Assembly: GCA_963779765.1 (NCBI GenBank)
Contig: CAVZZP010000004.1
Coordinates: forward strand, 248,001 to 312,000
DNA from: Silicimonas sp963779765
Lineage (GTDB): Bacteria > Pseudomonadota > Alphaproteobacteria > Rhodobacterales > Rhodobacteraceae
Reading direction: 5' to 3'
DNA length: 64,000 bases
Shown piece by piece: positions 1-9,643 of the stretch (its first letter is position 1; the number at the start of each line of letters is the position of its first letter). The notes below the pieces were generated by a model, which did not search any database, was not told where the DNA came from, and saw nothing but the letters and a program-made list of their open reading frames with translations. The position numbers and the translations under genes were made by a program.

Positions 1-226
1 GGTCGGTCATCGTGAACCGCCCTCCGGGACCGTAGGTCGCGACGTTGATGCACACGTGGTTTTCGGGCGAACGACGGCCGGACCAGGCGTACCAGGGGGA
101 GAAGACCGACCCTATGAACCCGATGACGCTGATGGCGCGCGCGCCGTCGGCGCAGAGCCCGTCGACGTACCACCACGCATAGCCATTCGGCGGGACGGAG
201 ATGTCGAAGTTCGGTCGCTCAAGATC
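1..226 (-). CDS. crtC: hydroxyneurosporene synthase CrtC, 5' part only
   Basis: Carotenoid 1,2-hydratase of the spheroidene pathway; the window edge cuts the gene after about 75 codons. The frame reads a CrtC N-terminus with blocks YAWWYVDG, FIGSVFSPWYAWSGRR and NHVCINVATYGPGGRF. It is shifted by two bases from the crtD frame and overlaps the last ~115 bases of crtD. I see no ATG, GTG or TTG in this frame ahead of the conserved block (checked back to about base 420); the first is a GTG in HVCIN. The true start is therefore unclear: a rare codon, or an indel at the overlap. The given right end is only where homology appears to begin. Confidence 0.75.
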
Positions 227-1701
227 GCCTCGACCGCGTGCCGGGCGGAGAGCGTCGCCATCGGCAGACCGGCCCCCGGATGGGTGCCGCCGCCCGCCAG
301 ATACAGTCCCGTGATCGACGTCCTGGCTGTCGGACGCCGGAATGCGGCCATCAGGCCATGCGGGCTCTGCCCGTAAAGTGACCCGGCCGAGTGCGGGAAC
401 AGCCGGTCGAACGCCTGCGGCGTCGTCAGGCAATCCACTTGCGGTTCGGGAGTGAACCGCAGGCCGAAGTCTGCCAACGTCTCGAATGTCCTTGCCCGGC
501 ATTCCTGTACCTCGTCCTGCGTCGGCTGCCCGTCGTGCGGCGGCGCGTTTGCTATGATCTCGAAGCGCTCGGTCTGTGGCACGGCTTTGCCTAGACCGCG
601 GTCCATTGCGCAGACGTAAAGAGTTGGCGTCGTGCCGCGAAGCCCTCGGGACAACGCATCGAACTCCGGCTTTGGATCGTTTCGGAAGAAGACGTTGTGA
701 TGGGCAAGATCGACACCGGTCGGCCGAGCGGCAAAGGCCCAGACATCGGCCGAAAGACTGCGTCCAGCACCTTTGGATTGCGCCGCGACAGACGAGCAGG
801 CCGGACCAAGCGCGCCTGTGGCAAGGGCGCGAGGGTCTCCATTGAAGAGGACACTGTCTGCGCTGATCCGCTCGCCGTCCAGCAAGGTGACGCCTGCGAC
901 GTTCCCGTCTCGAACGTCGATCCGGTCGACATGCGCGTTGTAGCGAAACTCTGCGCCCCGGCGGGTCGCGATGTCCTCGAGCGCTCGGGCAAGACTGTGC
1001 ATGCCGTCCGGGATCGCCCAGACCCCCGACGTCTCGGCGTGCCAGATCAGCGCCAGCAGCGCCGGCGATCGGTAGGGCGAACCGCCGACATAGGTGGCGT
1101 AGCGCCCGAACAGTTGCGCAAGCCGCGGATCACCGAAGCCGTTCTCAAGCATCCGGGCGAGGGAAGAGAAGGGGGCCATCGCCCGCAAAATCCGGGGCCG
1201 CCGGGCAACGAGCGGAAACAGGGCCGCCAGAGACGGTCGCCCGGCCTGCAGGATAGGGCCGTCGAATGCCTGGAAAAGCTCTTTGGAGCGTTGGTCGAAC
1301 CTCTGGAATTCGCGCGCCGCGCGTTCACCGGCAAATGCGCGGATCGCGTCAGTGTTGGCCGCAGGGTCGTCGTGAAGGTCCAGTCGGCTTCCATCGGCCC
1401 AGAAATGCCGGGCGATGATGCGTTGACGCACGAGAGGGACGTGATCCTGCAGTCTTTCGCCCAGAGAGTCGAAGAGAGCCTCGAACACGGGGCGCAGCGT
1501 GAGGACGGTGGGGCCGGCGTCGACGGGACCGGCAGCGGATGGGACGCTTCGCATCTTGCCGCCGGGCGTTGCATGGCGTTCCAGTACGGTCACGTTCAGT
1601 CCGGCGTGGGCAAGCTGTGCTGCAGCCGCCAGCCCGGCGATCCCGGCGCCGACGACGACCACACGTCCGTCTTGCCTCTCCAAATATCGCGCGCCCGTCA
1701 T
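112..1701 (-). CDS. crtD: methoxyneurosporene dehydrogenase CrtD
   Basis: FAD-dependent carotenoid 3,4-desaturase (phytoene-desaturase superfamily) acting on hydroxy- or methoxy-neurosporene. The 529-residue protein has an N-terminal dinucleotide-binding motif VVGAGIAGLAAA near residues 16-28 and the C-terminal family block YLAGGGTHPGAGLPMA. The last ~40 residues are low-complexity Ser/Thr/Arg because this DNA also encodes the start of crtC in another frame. It is divergent from crtE, with tandem PpsR boxes between them, and heads a crtD-crtC unit. Slightly longer than the usual ~500 residues. Confidence 0.93.
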   Translation of the reverse strand: MTGARYLERQDGRVVVVGAGIAGLAAAAQLAHAGLNVTVLERHATPGGKMRSVPSAAGPVDAGPTVLTLRPVFEALFDSLGERLQDHVPLVRQRIIARHFWADGSRLDLHDDPAANTDAIRAFAGERAAREFQRFDQRSKELFQAFDGPILQAGRPSLAALFPLVARRPRILRAMAPFSSLARMLENGFGDPRLAQLFGRYATYVGGSPYRSPALLALIWHAETSGVWAIPDGMHSLARALEDIATRRGAEFRYNAHVDRIDVRDGNVAGVTLLDGERISADSVLFNGDPRALATGALGPACSSVAAQSKGAGRSLSADVWAFAARPTGVDLAHHNVFFRNDPKPEFDALSRGLRGTTPTLYVCAMDRGLGKAVPQTERFEIIANAPPHDGQPTQDEVQECRARTFETLADFGLRFTPEPQVDCLTTPQAFDRLFPHSAGSLYGQSPHGLMAAFRRPTARTSITGLYLAGGGTHPGAGLPMATLSARHAVEAILSDRTSTSPSRRMAMRGGTSTGSAPTARAPSASSGS

Positions 1702-1730
1702 GTCTGAATTCTTGACTCCTGCCAGAGCAT

Positions 1731-1773
1731 TGTCCAGTTTGATTTACACATACTGTGTCGCATCGAAATGACA
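1731..1773. promoter_or_regulatory. tandem PpsR/CrtJ operators between crtD and crtE
   Basis: Two TGT-N12-ACA boxes: 1731-1748 (TGTccagtttgatttACA) and 1756-1773 (TGTcgcatcgaaatgACA), 7 bases apart. This is the spacing at which PpsR/CrtJ binds cooperatively in Rhodobacter. They lie in the 91-base gap between divergent crtD and crtE and could repress both under oxygen and light. The motif is seen; binding is inferred. Confidence 0.85.
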
Positions 1774-1792
1774 CTATAACCCGGAGGCCGGG

Positions 1793-2656
1793 ATGGCGAT
1801 CAAGGAACGTGTCGAATTGGCGATGGGTCGCGCCTTGGAGGCCGCTCGCGGAGGGCAGGCGCCCAGGCAGCTGTCCGAGGCGCTCCGCTATGCCACCTCG
1901 CCAGGCGGAGCACGGATACGGCCGACGATCCTGTTGTCTGTAGCCGCGGCTTGCGGCGACGACCGACCAGAGCTCGCCGATGCCTCAGCCGCCGCCCTCG
2001 AACTGATACACTGCGCAAGCCTCGTGCATGACGACCTGCCTTGTTTTGACGACGCCGATCTCCGGCGCGGCAAGCCATCGGTACACAAGGCCTATTCCGA
2101 GCCGCTTGCCGTTCTGACGGGTGACAGCCTGATTGTCCTCGCGTTCGGGGTTCTCGCGTCCGCAGGCACGGATGATAGGGCAATGCGCCTGATCCTGTCG
2201 CTGGCGCGTCGGACCGGGATGCCGGATGGAATTTGTGCCGGCCAGGGATGGGAGAGCGAGCCGAAGATCGATCTTGCCGCCTATCATCGCTCGAAGACCG
2301 CGGCGCTTTTCGTCGCGGCCACCGAAATGGGCGCAATCTCGGCCGGACACGATGGCGAGGCCTGGTACGATCTGGGCGCGTTGATCGGAGAGGCCTTTCA
2401 GGTCGCCGACGATCTTCGCGATGCTCTGATGGATCGTGACGCGCTTGGCAAACCTGTCGGCCAGGATGAGCTTCACGGTCGTCCGAATGCGGTTTCGGAG
2501 CTTGGCGTCGAGGGCGCATTCGCGCGGCTGAACGATATCCTGGCCGGAGCGATCGCCTCCATTCCGTCCTGTCCGGGTGAGGCCGCCTTGGCGCACATGG
2601 TGCGCCTCCAGGCCGACCGCATCGTCCCCAAGGCGCCCGCGCGGTTTCGGGTCTAG
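1793..2656 (+). CDS. crtE: geranylgeranyl diphosphate synthase CrtE
   Basis: Makes GGPP for carotenoids and for the bacteriochlorophyll tail. The 287-residue all-helical prenyltransferase has its first aspartate-rich motif at residues 80-87 (DDLPCFDD, followed by LRRGKPS) and a second, VADDLRD, near residue 205. Start chosen at the ATG following CCGGAGG. It begins 20 bases after the second PpsR box. crtF starts 4 bases after its stop, so the two are probably co-transcribed. Confidence 0.95.
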   Translation: MAIKERVELAMGRALEAARGGQAPRQLSEALRYATSPGGARIRPTILLSVAAACGDDRPELADASAAALELIHCASLVHDDLPCFDDADLRRGKPSVHKAYSEPLAVLTGDSLIVLAFGVLASAGTDDRAMRLILSLARRTGMPDGICAGQGWESEPKIDLAAYHRSKTAALFVAATEMGAISAGHDGEAWYDLGALIGEAFQVADDLRDALMDRDALGKPVGQDELHGRPNAVSELGVEGAFARLNDILAGAIASIPSCPGEAALAHMVRLQADRIVPKAPARFRV

Positions 2657-2660
2657 CGAG

Positions 2661-3789
2661 GTGGCGGGTCGGCAGGCGTCCCTTCTCCACAGCGTCTTCC
2701 CCCTCAAGTTCGACCGTCTTGTCGCCAACGCCGGCTTCCAGGCTTTCATGGCTCGCTTGCCGCTGGGACGGATCTTCGTGCGCCGTGACGGCGCTGCGAT
2801 CTTCGATGTCTTGCAGGGCTTTGTCGCATCGCAGGTTCTGTTCGCGCTCGTCGATCTGGGACTGCTCCGTCGCCTGCTCGGTGCGCCGGCGCGGGTCGAG
2901 CAGCTGGGACTGTCCGTGAACGTTTCGGCCGACCGGCTTGAGGTGCTGTTGCGGGCCGGGGTCGCCTTGCGCCTGTTGAAGCAGCGCCGGGACGGACGGT
3001 TCGCCCTGGCGCGACGGGGCGCCGCGATCGTCGGCATTCCGGGCCTGGAGGCGATGATCGCGCACAATGCAGCCTTCTATGCCGACATGTCGGACCCGGC
3101 CGCGTTGATGCGCGGCGAGGAGCAGACGAACCTGCAACGCTTCTGGCCCTACGTCATGGGCGCGAGTGGTGACGTCGGTCAGCGCGATGCCGAGCGCTAC
3201 TCAGACCTGATGGCGCAGTCACAGAAACTCGTGGCGCAAGACACGCTTCGCCAGGTTTCGCTGCGGGGCACTCAAGGTGCTCATGGACGTGGGTGGCGGG
3301 TCCGGCGCGTTCTTGGCACAGGCACTTACTACCTGGCCGGATTTGCGGGGAGTCCTTCTGGATCTGCCGGAGGTGATACCCGCGGCAGAGGTCAGGCTGG
3401 CCGCTGCCGGACTGGCGCATCGCGTCACCTTGAGACCGCAAAGCTTCAGGGCGTCCGATTTGCCGAGCGGGGCAGACGCCGTTTCCCTGGTGCGGGTGCT
3501 TTTCGATCACGACGACGACACAGTCACGCAGTTGCTGGCGCGCGTCTTCGCTGCGCTGCCGCCGGGTGGCCGTCTGATCGTGTCAGAACCCATGTCCGGA
3601 GGAGCGAGACCCGACCGCGCTACGGACGTTTATTTTGCCTTCTACACGATGGCGATGGGCACCGGTCGCGTCCGCTCTGCCGCGCGAATTGCATCGCTCT
3701 GTCGGGACGCCGGCTTCGTCGACATAACCGCTCCGCGCGCCGAGCGCCCCTGCATCACGTCTGTGCTGACCTGCGTCAAGCCGGACTGA
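2661..3789 (+). CDS. crtF: hydroxyneurosporene O-methyltransferase CrtF (frame broken)
   Basis: SAM-dependent methyltransferase adding the 1-methoxy group of spheroidene. The N-terminal half (from a GTG start, LLHSVFPLKFDRLV) has the dimerisation/winged-helix part typical of plant-type O-methyltransferases. The C-terminal half, in another frame, has the SAM loop LMDVGGGSGAFL and runs to LTCVKPD. Removing one G from the run 3265-3268 joins them (the span is 3n+1 bases) and gives a protein of about 375 residues, normal for CrtF. Either a sequencing error or a recent null allele; error is more likely given the same pattern in other genes here. Confidence 0.87.
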
Positions 3790-3808
3790 CCAAGATCTCA
3801 TTTCAGAG

Positions 3809-3852
3809 TGTAAACAAAGATTGACACATATGAGTGTCTGTCTAAACTGACA
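3809..3852. promoter_or_regulatory. tandem PpsR operators and promoter of bchC
   Basis: Boxes TGTaaacaaagattgACA (3809-3826) and TGTctgtctaaactgACA (3835-3852) are separated by 8 bases, the canonical arrangement in front of bchC. A TTGACA (3821-3826) and TAAACT (3843-3848) sit within the boxes with a 16-base gap, so a bound repressor would cover the promoter. Translation of bchC starts 40 bases downstream. Confidence 0.88.
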
Positions 3853-3891
3853 TTAGGGACTTGGGCTTTTTGCCGGAGTCGGGAGGCGAAT

Positions 3892-4833
3892 ATGGAAACC
3901 CGCGCTGTCGTGCTGAACGGTCCGAGGGAACTGGCGGTGGAAAGCCTTCCTCTGACCTCGCCGGAGGCGGGTGATCTCGTGGTCGACATCGCTCACTCGG
4001 GCATCTCCACAGGAACCGAGAAGCTGTTCTGGAGCGGGGACATGCCACCGTTCCCGGGCATGGGCTACCCGCTGGTCCCCGGATACGAGGCCACGGGAGA
4101 AGTGGTCGAGGCCGGCGCCGATACCGGGTTCCGGGTCGGAGAGCATGTCTTCGTGCCGGGCGCCAACTGCTATGAAGGCGCCTTCGGGCTTTTCGGCGCC
4201 GCCGCAGGCCGGCTGGTGGTCAAGGCGGATCGAGTCGTGCGGGTGGACGCAGCACTTGGAGCCGAAGGCGCCTTGCTGGCGCTGGCCGCAACGGCGCGGC
4301 ACGCGATGGCGGGCCTCGACAAGGCGATGCCCGACCTGATCGTTGGGCACGGCGTGATGGGCCGGCTTCTGGCGCGGCTGACGATCGCCGCCGGTGCTCC
4401 GGCACCAACTGTGTGGGAAACAGCCCCATCGCGGCGTGATGGCGCAGAGGGCTATGACGTCATCTCGCCCGACGACGATCCTCGCCGAGACTACGCTGCA
4501 ATCTACGACGCGACCGGCGACACTACGGTGCTGGACAGCCTCATGGGCAGGCTGCGCAAGCGCGGAGAGATTGTCCTGGCCGGGTTTTACGCAAGCGGCG
4601 TGAGCTTTGCCTATCCGCCGGCCTTCATGAAGGAGGCGCGCCTGCGGATCGCGGCCGAATGGACCCGCGACGACCTGACCGTGACCGCCCGACTGGTGGC
4701 AAGCGGAGCGCTTTCGCTGCACGGACTTATCACCCATCGGTCTCCGGCAGCATCTGCCCCGGCCGCCTATCGCACGGCATTCGACGATCCAGGGTGCCTG
4801 AAGATGATCCTCAATTGGAAGGAAGCGGCATGA
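3892..4833 (+). CDS. bchC: bacteriochlorophyllide a dehydrogenase BchC
   Basis: Oxidises the 3-hydroxyethyl group of the chlorin to the 3-acetyl group of bacteriochlorophyll a. A 313-residue medium-chain dehydrogenase fold: GroES-like N-terminal half (PGYEATGEVVEAG) and a nucleotide-binding half with IVGHGVMGRLLA near residue 150. Family features continue through LAGFYASGVSF. First gene behind the tandem PpsR boxes. Its TGA overlaps the bchX ATG (ATGA), indicating translational coupling in bchCXYZ. Confidence 0.95.
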   Translation: METRAVVLNGPRELAVESLPLTSPEAGDLVVDIAHSGISTGTEKLFWSGDMPPFPGMGYPLVPGYEATGEVVEAGADTGFRVGEHVFVPGANCYEGAFGLFGAAAGRLVVKADRVVRVDAALGAEGALLALAATARHAMAGLDKAMPDLIVGHGVMGRLLARLTIAAGAPAPTVWETAPSRRDGAEGYDVISPDDDPRRDYAAIYDATGDTTVLDSLMGRLRKRGEIVLAGFYASGVSFAYPPAFMKEARLRIAAEWTRDDLTVTARLVASGALSLHGLITHRSPAASAPAAYRTAFDDPGCLKMILNWKEAA

Positions 4834-5828
4834 AGGACGTCCCTGACTTGAAGGACTTCGACCAGCGCCTGCGCGACGAGGCTCACGAGGATCTTGCAGA
4901 TATCATATCTGCGGAGCCGACGAAGAAAACCCAGATCATCGCAATCTACGGCAAGGGCGGCATCGGCAAGTCGTTCACGTTGGCCAACCTCAGCCACATG
5001 ATGGCCGAGATGGGCAAGCGCGTCCTGCTGATCGGGTGCGACCCGAAATCGGACACCACCAGTCTTCTGTTCGGCGGCAAGGCGTGTCCCACGATCATCG
5101 AGACCTCGACGAAGAAGAACCTCGCCGGCGAGCCGGTCCGGATCGGAGACGTCTGTTTCAAACGGGGCGGTGTCTTCGCGATGGAGCTGGGCGGACCCGA
5201 AGTGGGTCGCGGCTGCGGCGGACGCGGGATCATCCACGGGTTCGAACTTCTCGAGAAGCTTGGGTTCCACGACTGGGATTTCGACTATGTCCTGCTCGAC
5301 TTCCTGGGCGACGTGGTCTGCGGCGGCTTCGGACTGCCGATCGCGAGGGACATGGCGCAGAAGGTGATCCTGGTCGCGTCGAACGACCTGCAGTCGCTTT
5401 ATGTCGCGAACAACGTCTGCTCGGCGGTGGAGTACTTCCGCAAGCTGGGCGGCAATGTCGGTGTCGCCGGACTGGTGGTCAACAAGGACGACGGGTCGGG
5501 CGAGGCGCAGGCCTTCGCCAAGGCGGCAGGTGTCCCGATCCTTGCGGCAATCCCCCAGGACGACGACCTTCGGAAGAAATCCGCGAACTACCAGATCGTC
5601 GGAACCGCCAAGAGCCGCTGGGGCAGCCTGTTCGCCGGACTGGCCGATGAGGTCTCGGCCGCACCGCCAATCCGTCCTTCTCCGCTGGACCAGGACGGGC
5701 TTCTCGCCTTGTTCGACGGCGCCGACACAGGTGCGGGCGTCACGTTGGAGCCTGCGACGGACGCGGACATGCGCGGAAAGTACGCCAAGCCGAAGGAAAG
5801 CTTGGAGGTGATCTATGACGACGCCTGA
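4830..5828 (+). CDS. bchX: chlorophyllide a reductase iron protein BchX
   Basis: ATP-dependent reductase component of chlorophyllide a oxidoreductase (COR), a nitrogenase-like enzyme reducing the C7-C8 bond to the bacteriochlorin. The 332-residue NifH-like protein has a P-loop YGKGGIGKS (residues 40-48) and the two cluster cysteines in VGRGCGGRG and DVVCGGFGLP. Start taken at the ATG overlapping the bchC stop, giving MKDVPDLKDF, rather than an upstream extension lying inside bchC. Partner subunits BchY and BchZ follow. Confidence 0.96.
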   Translation: MKDVPDLKDFDQRLRDEAHEDLADIISAEPTKKTQIIAIYGKGGIGKSFTLANLSHMMAEMGKRVLLIGCDPKSDTTSLLFGGKACPTIIETSTKKNLAGEPVRIGDVCFKRGGVFAMELGGPEVGRGCGGRGIIHGFELLEKLGFHDWDFDYVLLDFLGDVVCGGFGLPIARDMAQKVILVASNDLQSLYVANNVCSAVEYFRKLGGNVGVAGLVVNKDDGSGEAQAFAKAAGVPILAAIPQDDDLRKKSANYQIVGTAKSRWGSLFAGLADEVSAAPPIRPSPLDQDGLLALFDGADTGAGVTLEPATDADMRGKYAKPKESLEVIYDDA

Positions 5829-5885
5829 CCGAATCCGCGGCATGACGGCAAGCTGCGGCCATTCAACGCCAGTTCAGGACAAGGC

Positions 5886-7448
5886 ATGACCGGCGAAGTC
5901 ACATATGACGGCGCCAGCGCGGTCGAGGTGATCCGGGGCGAAGCCGAAGAGGCCGCAACCGCAGCGCCGTCCGGAGGATCGGGCGGCTGCCACTCAAGCG
6001 ACGAGATGGCGAAAGCCGCGCGACAGGCCGGACAGTCGGAGATGCTGGAGCAGTTCGCGAAGGACTATCCGAAAGGTCCGCACGACAAGCCGCAAAGCAT
6101 GTGTCCTGCGTTCGGTTCGCTGCGCGTCGGCCTTCGGATGTCTCGGGTTGCGACGGTTCTGTCCGGCTCTGCCTGCTGCGTCTATGGGCTGACCTTCGTC
6201 AGCCACTTCTACGGTGCGCGGAGGTCGGTCGGCTACGTGCCGTTCAATTCCGAGTCCCTTGTGACGGGCAAGCTGTTCGAGGACATCCGGGACGCGGTGC
6301 ACGAAATGGCCGACCCCGACCGGCTGGACGCCATCGTCGTGACCAATCTTTGCGTGCCGAGCGCCAGCGGCGTGCCGCTGCGGCTGCTCCCCAGCGAGAT
6401 CAACGGGGTCAGGGTCGTCGGTATAGACGTGCCGGGTTTCGGCATTCCGACCCATGCCGAGGCAAAGGATGTCCTGGCCGGTGCGATGTTGAACTACGCA
6501 CGCAAGGAGATCATGGCCGGACCCGTCCCGGCACCTGTGGGCGGTGTCTCGGATCGCCCCACCGTCACCCTCTTGGGCGAGATGTTCCCATCGGACCCGA
6601 TGATGATCGGGCGGATGCTGGCACCGATGGGTCTGGCGGCGGGACCGGTCGTTCCCTGCCGCGAGTGGCGAGAGCTTTATGCCGCGCTGGATTGCGGCGC
6701 CGTCGCGGCGATCCATCCGTTCTATACCGCCGCGATCCGCGAGTTCGAAGCGGCCGGCCGGCCGGTCCTGGGTTCGGCTCCGGTGGGTCACGACGGCACC
6801 GCCGCCTGGCTTTCAGCCGTCGGGGATACCTTCGGGGTCCCTTCAGAGAAGATTGCCGAAGCGCAGAATGCCATCCTGCCCGCCATCAAGGGGGCGCTTT
6901 CCGCGGCGCCGATCAAGGGCACGATCACTCTCTCGGGCTACGAGGGCAGTGAGCTGCTGGTTGCCCGGCTCCTGATCGAAAGCGGAGCCGACGTGCCATA
7001 CGTCGGCACGGCCTGTCCCCGGACGCCTTGGTCCGAGGCCGACGCCGAATGGCTGGGCGCGCGTGGCGCCAAGGTCAAATTCCGTGCTTCGCTGGAAGAC
7101 GATTGTGCGGCGATGGAAGGCGTGAAACCCGACCTCGCCATCGGTACCACTCCGGTAGTCCAGAAAGCAAAAGAGCGCGGCATTCCAGCGCTTTATTTCA
7201 CGAACCTGATCTCGGCCCGTCCGCTGATGGGGCCGGCTGGTGCGGGAAGTCTGGCCGAGGTGATCAATGCGGCCATCGCGGGCAAGGAGCGGATGGACCG
7301 CATGCGCTCGTTCTTCGACGGCGTCGGCGTCAATGACACCGCAGGCATATGGGAAGGCGAGCCGAACCTGCGGCCCGATTTCCGGGCGCTGAACCTGAAG
7401 AAGCTCGAGAACAAGAAGCGCGCCGCGAAGGCGCAGGAGATGATCTGA
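5886..7448 (+). CDS. bchY: chlorophyllide a reductase subunit BchY
   Basis: NifD-like catalytic component of COR. 520 residues, with Fe-S ligand candidates in SMCPAFGS, GSACCVYG and TNLCVPSASG. The N-terminal 40 residues are Ala/Gly-rich (SGGSGGCHSSDEM). It begins 57 bases after bchX and its TGA overlaps the bchZ ATG. The 57-base gap holds no recognisable gene. Confidence 0.96.
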   Translation: MTGEVTYDGASAVEVIRGEAEEAATAAPSGGSGGCHSSDEMAKAARQAGQSEMLEQFAKDYPKGPHDKPQSMCPAFGSLRVGLRMSRVATVLSGSACCVYGLTFVSHFYGARRSVGYVPFNSESLVTGKLFEDIRDAVHEMADPDRLDAIVVTNLCVPSASGVPLRLLPSEINGVRVVGIDVPGFGIPTHAEAKDVLAGAMLNYARKEIMAGPVPAPVGGVSDRPTVTLLGEMFPSDPMMIGRMLAPMGLAAGPVVPCREWRELYAALDCGAVAAIHPFYTAAIREFEAAGRPVLGSAPVGHDGTAAWLSAVGDTFGVPSEKIAEAQNAILPAIKGALSAAPIKGTITLSGYEGSELLVARLLIESGADVPYVGTACPRTPWSEADAEWLGARGAKVKFRASLEDDCAAMEGVKPDLAIGTTPVVQKAKERGIPALYFTNLISARPLMGPAGAGSLAEVINAAIAGKERMDRMRSFFDGVGVNDTAGIWEGEPNLRPDFRALNLKKLENKKRAAKAQEMI

Positions 7449-8921
7449 TGCTGATCCAGGATCATGACCGCGCCGGCGGCTACTGGGGGGCGGTCTATGC
7501 CTTCTGTGCCGTAAAGGGCCTGCAGGTCGTGATCGACGGTCCGGTCGGGTGCGAGAACCTGCCGGTGACCAGCGTGTTGCACTACACCGACGCCCTTCCG
7601 CCGCACGAACTGCCAATCGTCGTGACCGGACTGGGCGAGGAAGAGCTTGGCCGCGAAGGGACCGAGGGCGCGATGAAGCGGGCCTGGGAGACGCTGGACC
7701 CCGCGCTGCCGGCCGTGGTCGTCACCGGGTCCATCGCCGAAATGATCGGCGGCGGCGTCACGCCGATGGGAACCTCGATCCAGCGTTTCCTGCCGCGCAC
7801 CATAGACGAGGATCAATGGCAATCGGCCGACCGCGCCATGACCTGGCTCTTTACCGAGTTCGGCATGACGAAGGGCCGGATGCCCAAGGAAGCGAAGCGC
7901 GAGGACGATGCGAGGCCGCGCGTGAACATCCTCGGACCGATGTACGGCACCTTCAACATGCCAAGCGACCTCCACGAGATTCCGGCGGCTGATCGAAGGG
8001 ATCGGCGCCGAGGTCAACATGGTGCTGCCGCTGGGCGCTCACCTCGCCGATATGCGCAACCTCGTGAACGCCGACGTCAATGTCTGCATGTACCGCGAGT
8101 TCGGCCGCGGGCTGGCTGAGGTACTGGGCAAGCCCTACCTGCAGGCGCCGATCGGGATCGACTCGACCACCAGGTTTCTCCGGACGCTTGGCGAGATGGT
8201 CGGGCTGGACCCAGAGCCGTTCATCGAGCGCGAGAAGCATTCGACCATAAAGCCGGTCTGGGATCTTTGGCGCTCGGTCACGCAGGATTTCTTCGCGACG
8301 GCCAGCTTCGGCATCGTCGCGAACGAGACCTATGCCCGCGGCATCCGCCATTTCCTGGAAGGCGACCTGGGCCTGCCCTGCGCCTTTGCCGTCGCGCGTG
8401 TCGCGGGCACCAAGACGGACAATGTCAAGGTCCGGGCCCTTATCGCGCAGGAGCGACCGCTGATCCTGATGGGATCGATCAACGAGAAGATGTACCTGGC
8501 GGAGACCAGCGCTGGTCATGGACCCCGCCCGGCCTTCATCCCGGCCAGCTTTCCCGGCGCTGCGATCCGCCGCGCCACCGGCACGCCGATGATGGGTTAC
8601 GCCGGAGCGACGTACCTGCTGCAGGAAGTCTGCAACGGCCTGTTCGATGCTCTGTTCCACATCCTGCCGCTTGGCACGGACATGGATGCCGCCGCCGCCA
8701 CGCCGACACCTCTGCGTCGCGACTTTCCCTGGGACGAGGATGCCGCCGCCGCGCTTGACGCGATCGTGGCGCGCCACCCCGTGCTGACCCGCATTTCTGC
8801 CTCGAAGACCTTGCGCGACGCCGCCGAGGCGGCGGCCCTGCGCCAAGGCGCGGAACGCGTCGTCCTCGAGACGGTGCAAGCCCTATCGCCCGACGCGGCG
8901 AGCAAAACGGAGGAAGTTTGA
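7448..8921 (+). CDS. bchZ: chlorophyllide a reductase subunit BchZ (frame broken)
   Basis: Second catalytic subunit of COR, NifK-like, pairing with BchY and docking BchX. The first part starts MLIQDHDRAGGYWGAVYAF and runs to NMPSDLHEI. The second part, in another frame, starts RLIEGIGAEVNMVLP and continues through GIDSTTRFL and GTKTDNVKVRALI to the end. One extra C at 7982-7983 (ATTCCGGCGG for ATTCGGCGG) explains the break; the span is 3n+1, and the restored protein is ~490 residues. Start overlaps the bchY stop (TGATG). Confidence 0.92.
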
Positions 8922-8925
8922 TCCG

Positions 8926-9150
8926 ATGACTGATCTTGCAACCAACCCACCGCGGCGTCGCCGCAACGGGCGTCAACGCAACGCAGAGTTCATCCTGTAC
9001 TTCACCGTCATCTTTCTGTTGGCGCTGCCGTCGTCCTGCATCTCGTGGGTGCGCGACGCGATCCGGCTCCGCACGCTCAACCTGTTCGGGCCGCTTGCGC
9101 GCGCCTGGGCGGAAGCGGACCGGACGACGCCACTGATATTCTCGGTCTGA
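8926..9150 (+). CDS. pufQ: PufQ, puf operon bacteriochlorophyll/assembly factor
   Basis: Small protein (74 residues) at the head of puf, implicated in Rhodobacter in delivering pigment to assembling complexes. One membrane segment (AEFILYFTVIFLLALPSSC) and the family C-terminal block GPLARAWAEADRTTPLIF. It starts 4 bases after bchZ, so puf is probably also read from the bchC promoter. The N-terminus is Arg-rich and faces the cytoplasm. Confidence 0.88.
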   Translation: MTDLATNPPRRRRNGRQRNAEFILYFTVIFLLALPSSCISWVRDAIRLRTLNLFGPLARAWAEADRTTPLIFSV

Positions 9151-9286
9151 GCCATGCAGGCGAAAGACCGTGATACCGACTGTTGGCCCGGAAGGGCTGG
9201 CGGACTCCCGAGGGCCCGTTCCGACGGGACTGACGGACCCTGCCGCGGGGAACGCGGCGTCAGCATAGCGTTCCGGAGGAAAGTTC

Positions 9287-9436
9287 ATGGCTGATAACAC
9301 CGACCTGTCCTTTACAGGTCTCACCGACGAGCAGGCCCAGGAGCTGCATTCGGTCTACATGAGCGGCCTCTGGCTGTTCGTGGCGATTGCAGTGGTCGCG
9401 CATCTTGCGACCTACATCTGGGCTCCATGGTTCTGA
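9287..9436 (+). CDS. pufB: LH1 beta polypeptide PufB
   Basis: 49-residue antenna subunit. Polar N-terminus (MADNTDLSFTGLTDEQAQEL), one transmembrane helix with the Mg-ligating histidine in VVAHLATYIW, and the C-terminal WAPWF. Strong ribosome site GGAGGAAA 6 bases before ATG. The 136 bases between pufQ and pufB contain no gene but several GC-rich repeats that may fold. Confidence 0.96.
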   Translation: MADNTDLSFTGLTDEQAQELHSVYMSGLWLFVAIAVVAHLATYIWAPWF

Positions 9437-9449
9437 GGAAGGATCGACG

Positions 9450-9617
9450 ATGTCTAAGTTCTACAAGATCTGGCTCATCTTCGATCCCCGCCGCGTCTTC
9501 GTGGCGCAGGGCGTATTTCTCTTCTTGTTGGCCGTGATGATCCACCTGGTGGTTCTGTCAAACGGCGTCAACTGGTTCGAGAATGCTGCCGAAGCGCGCG
9601 CCGCGGTCGGGAATTGA
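9450..9617 (+). CDS. pufA: LH1 alpha polypeptide PufA
   Basis: 55-residue antenna subunit starting MSKFYKIWLIFDPRRVF, the classic N-terminal LH1-alpha motif. The membrane helix has the pigment-binding histidine in AVMIHLVVLS. 13 bases after pufB, with GGAAGGATCGACG upstream. Together with PufB it forms the ring around the reaction centre. Confidence 0.97.
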   Translation: MSKFYKIWLIFDPRRVFVAQGVFLFLLAVMIHLVVLSNGVNWFENAAEARAAVGN

Positions 9618-9643
9618 TCCCGGGCCCACTGCTCTAAGACAAC

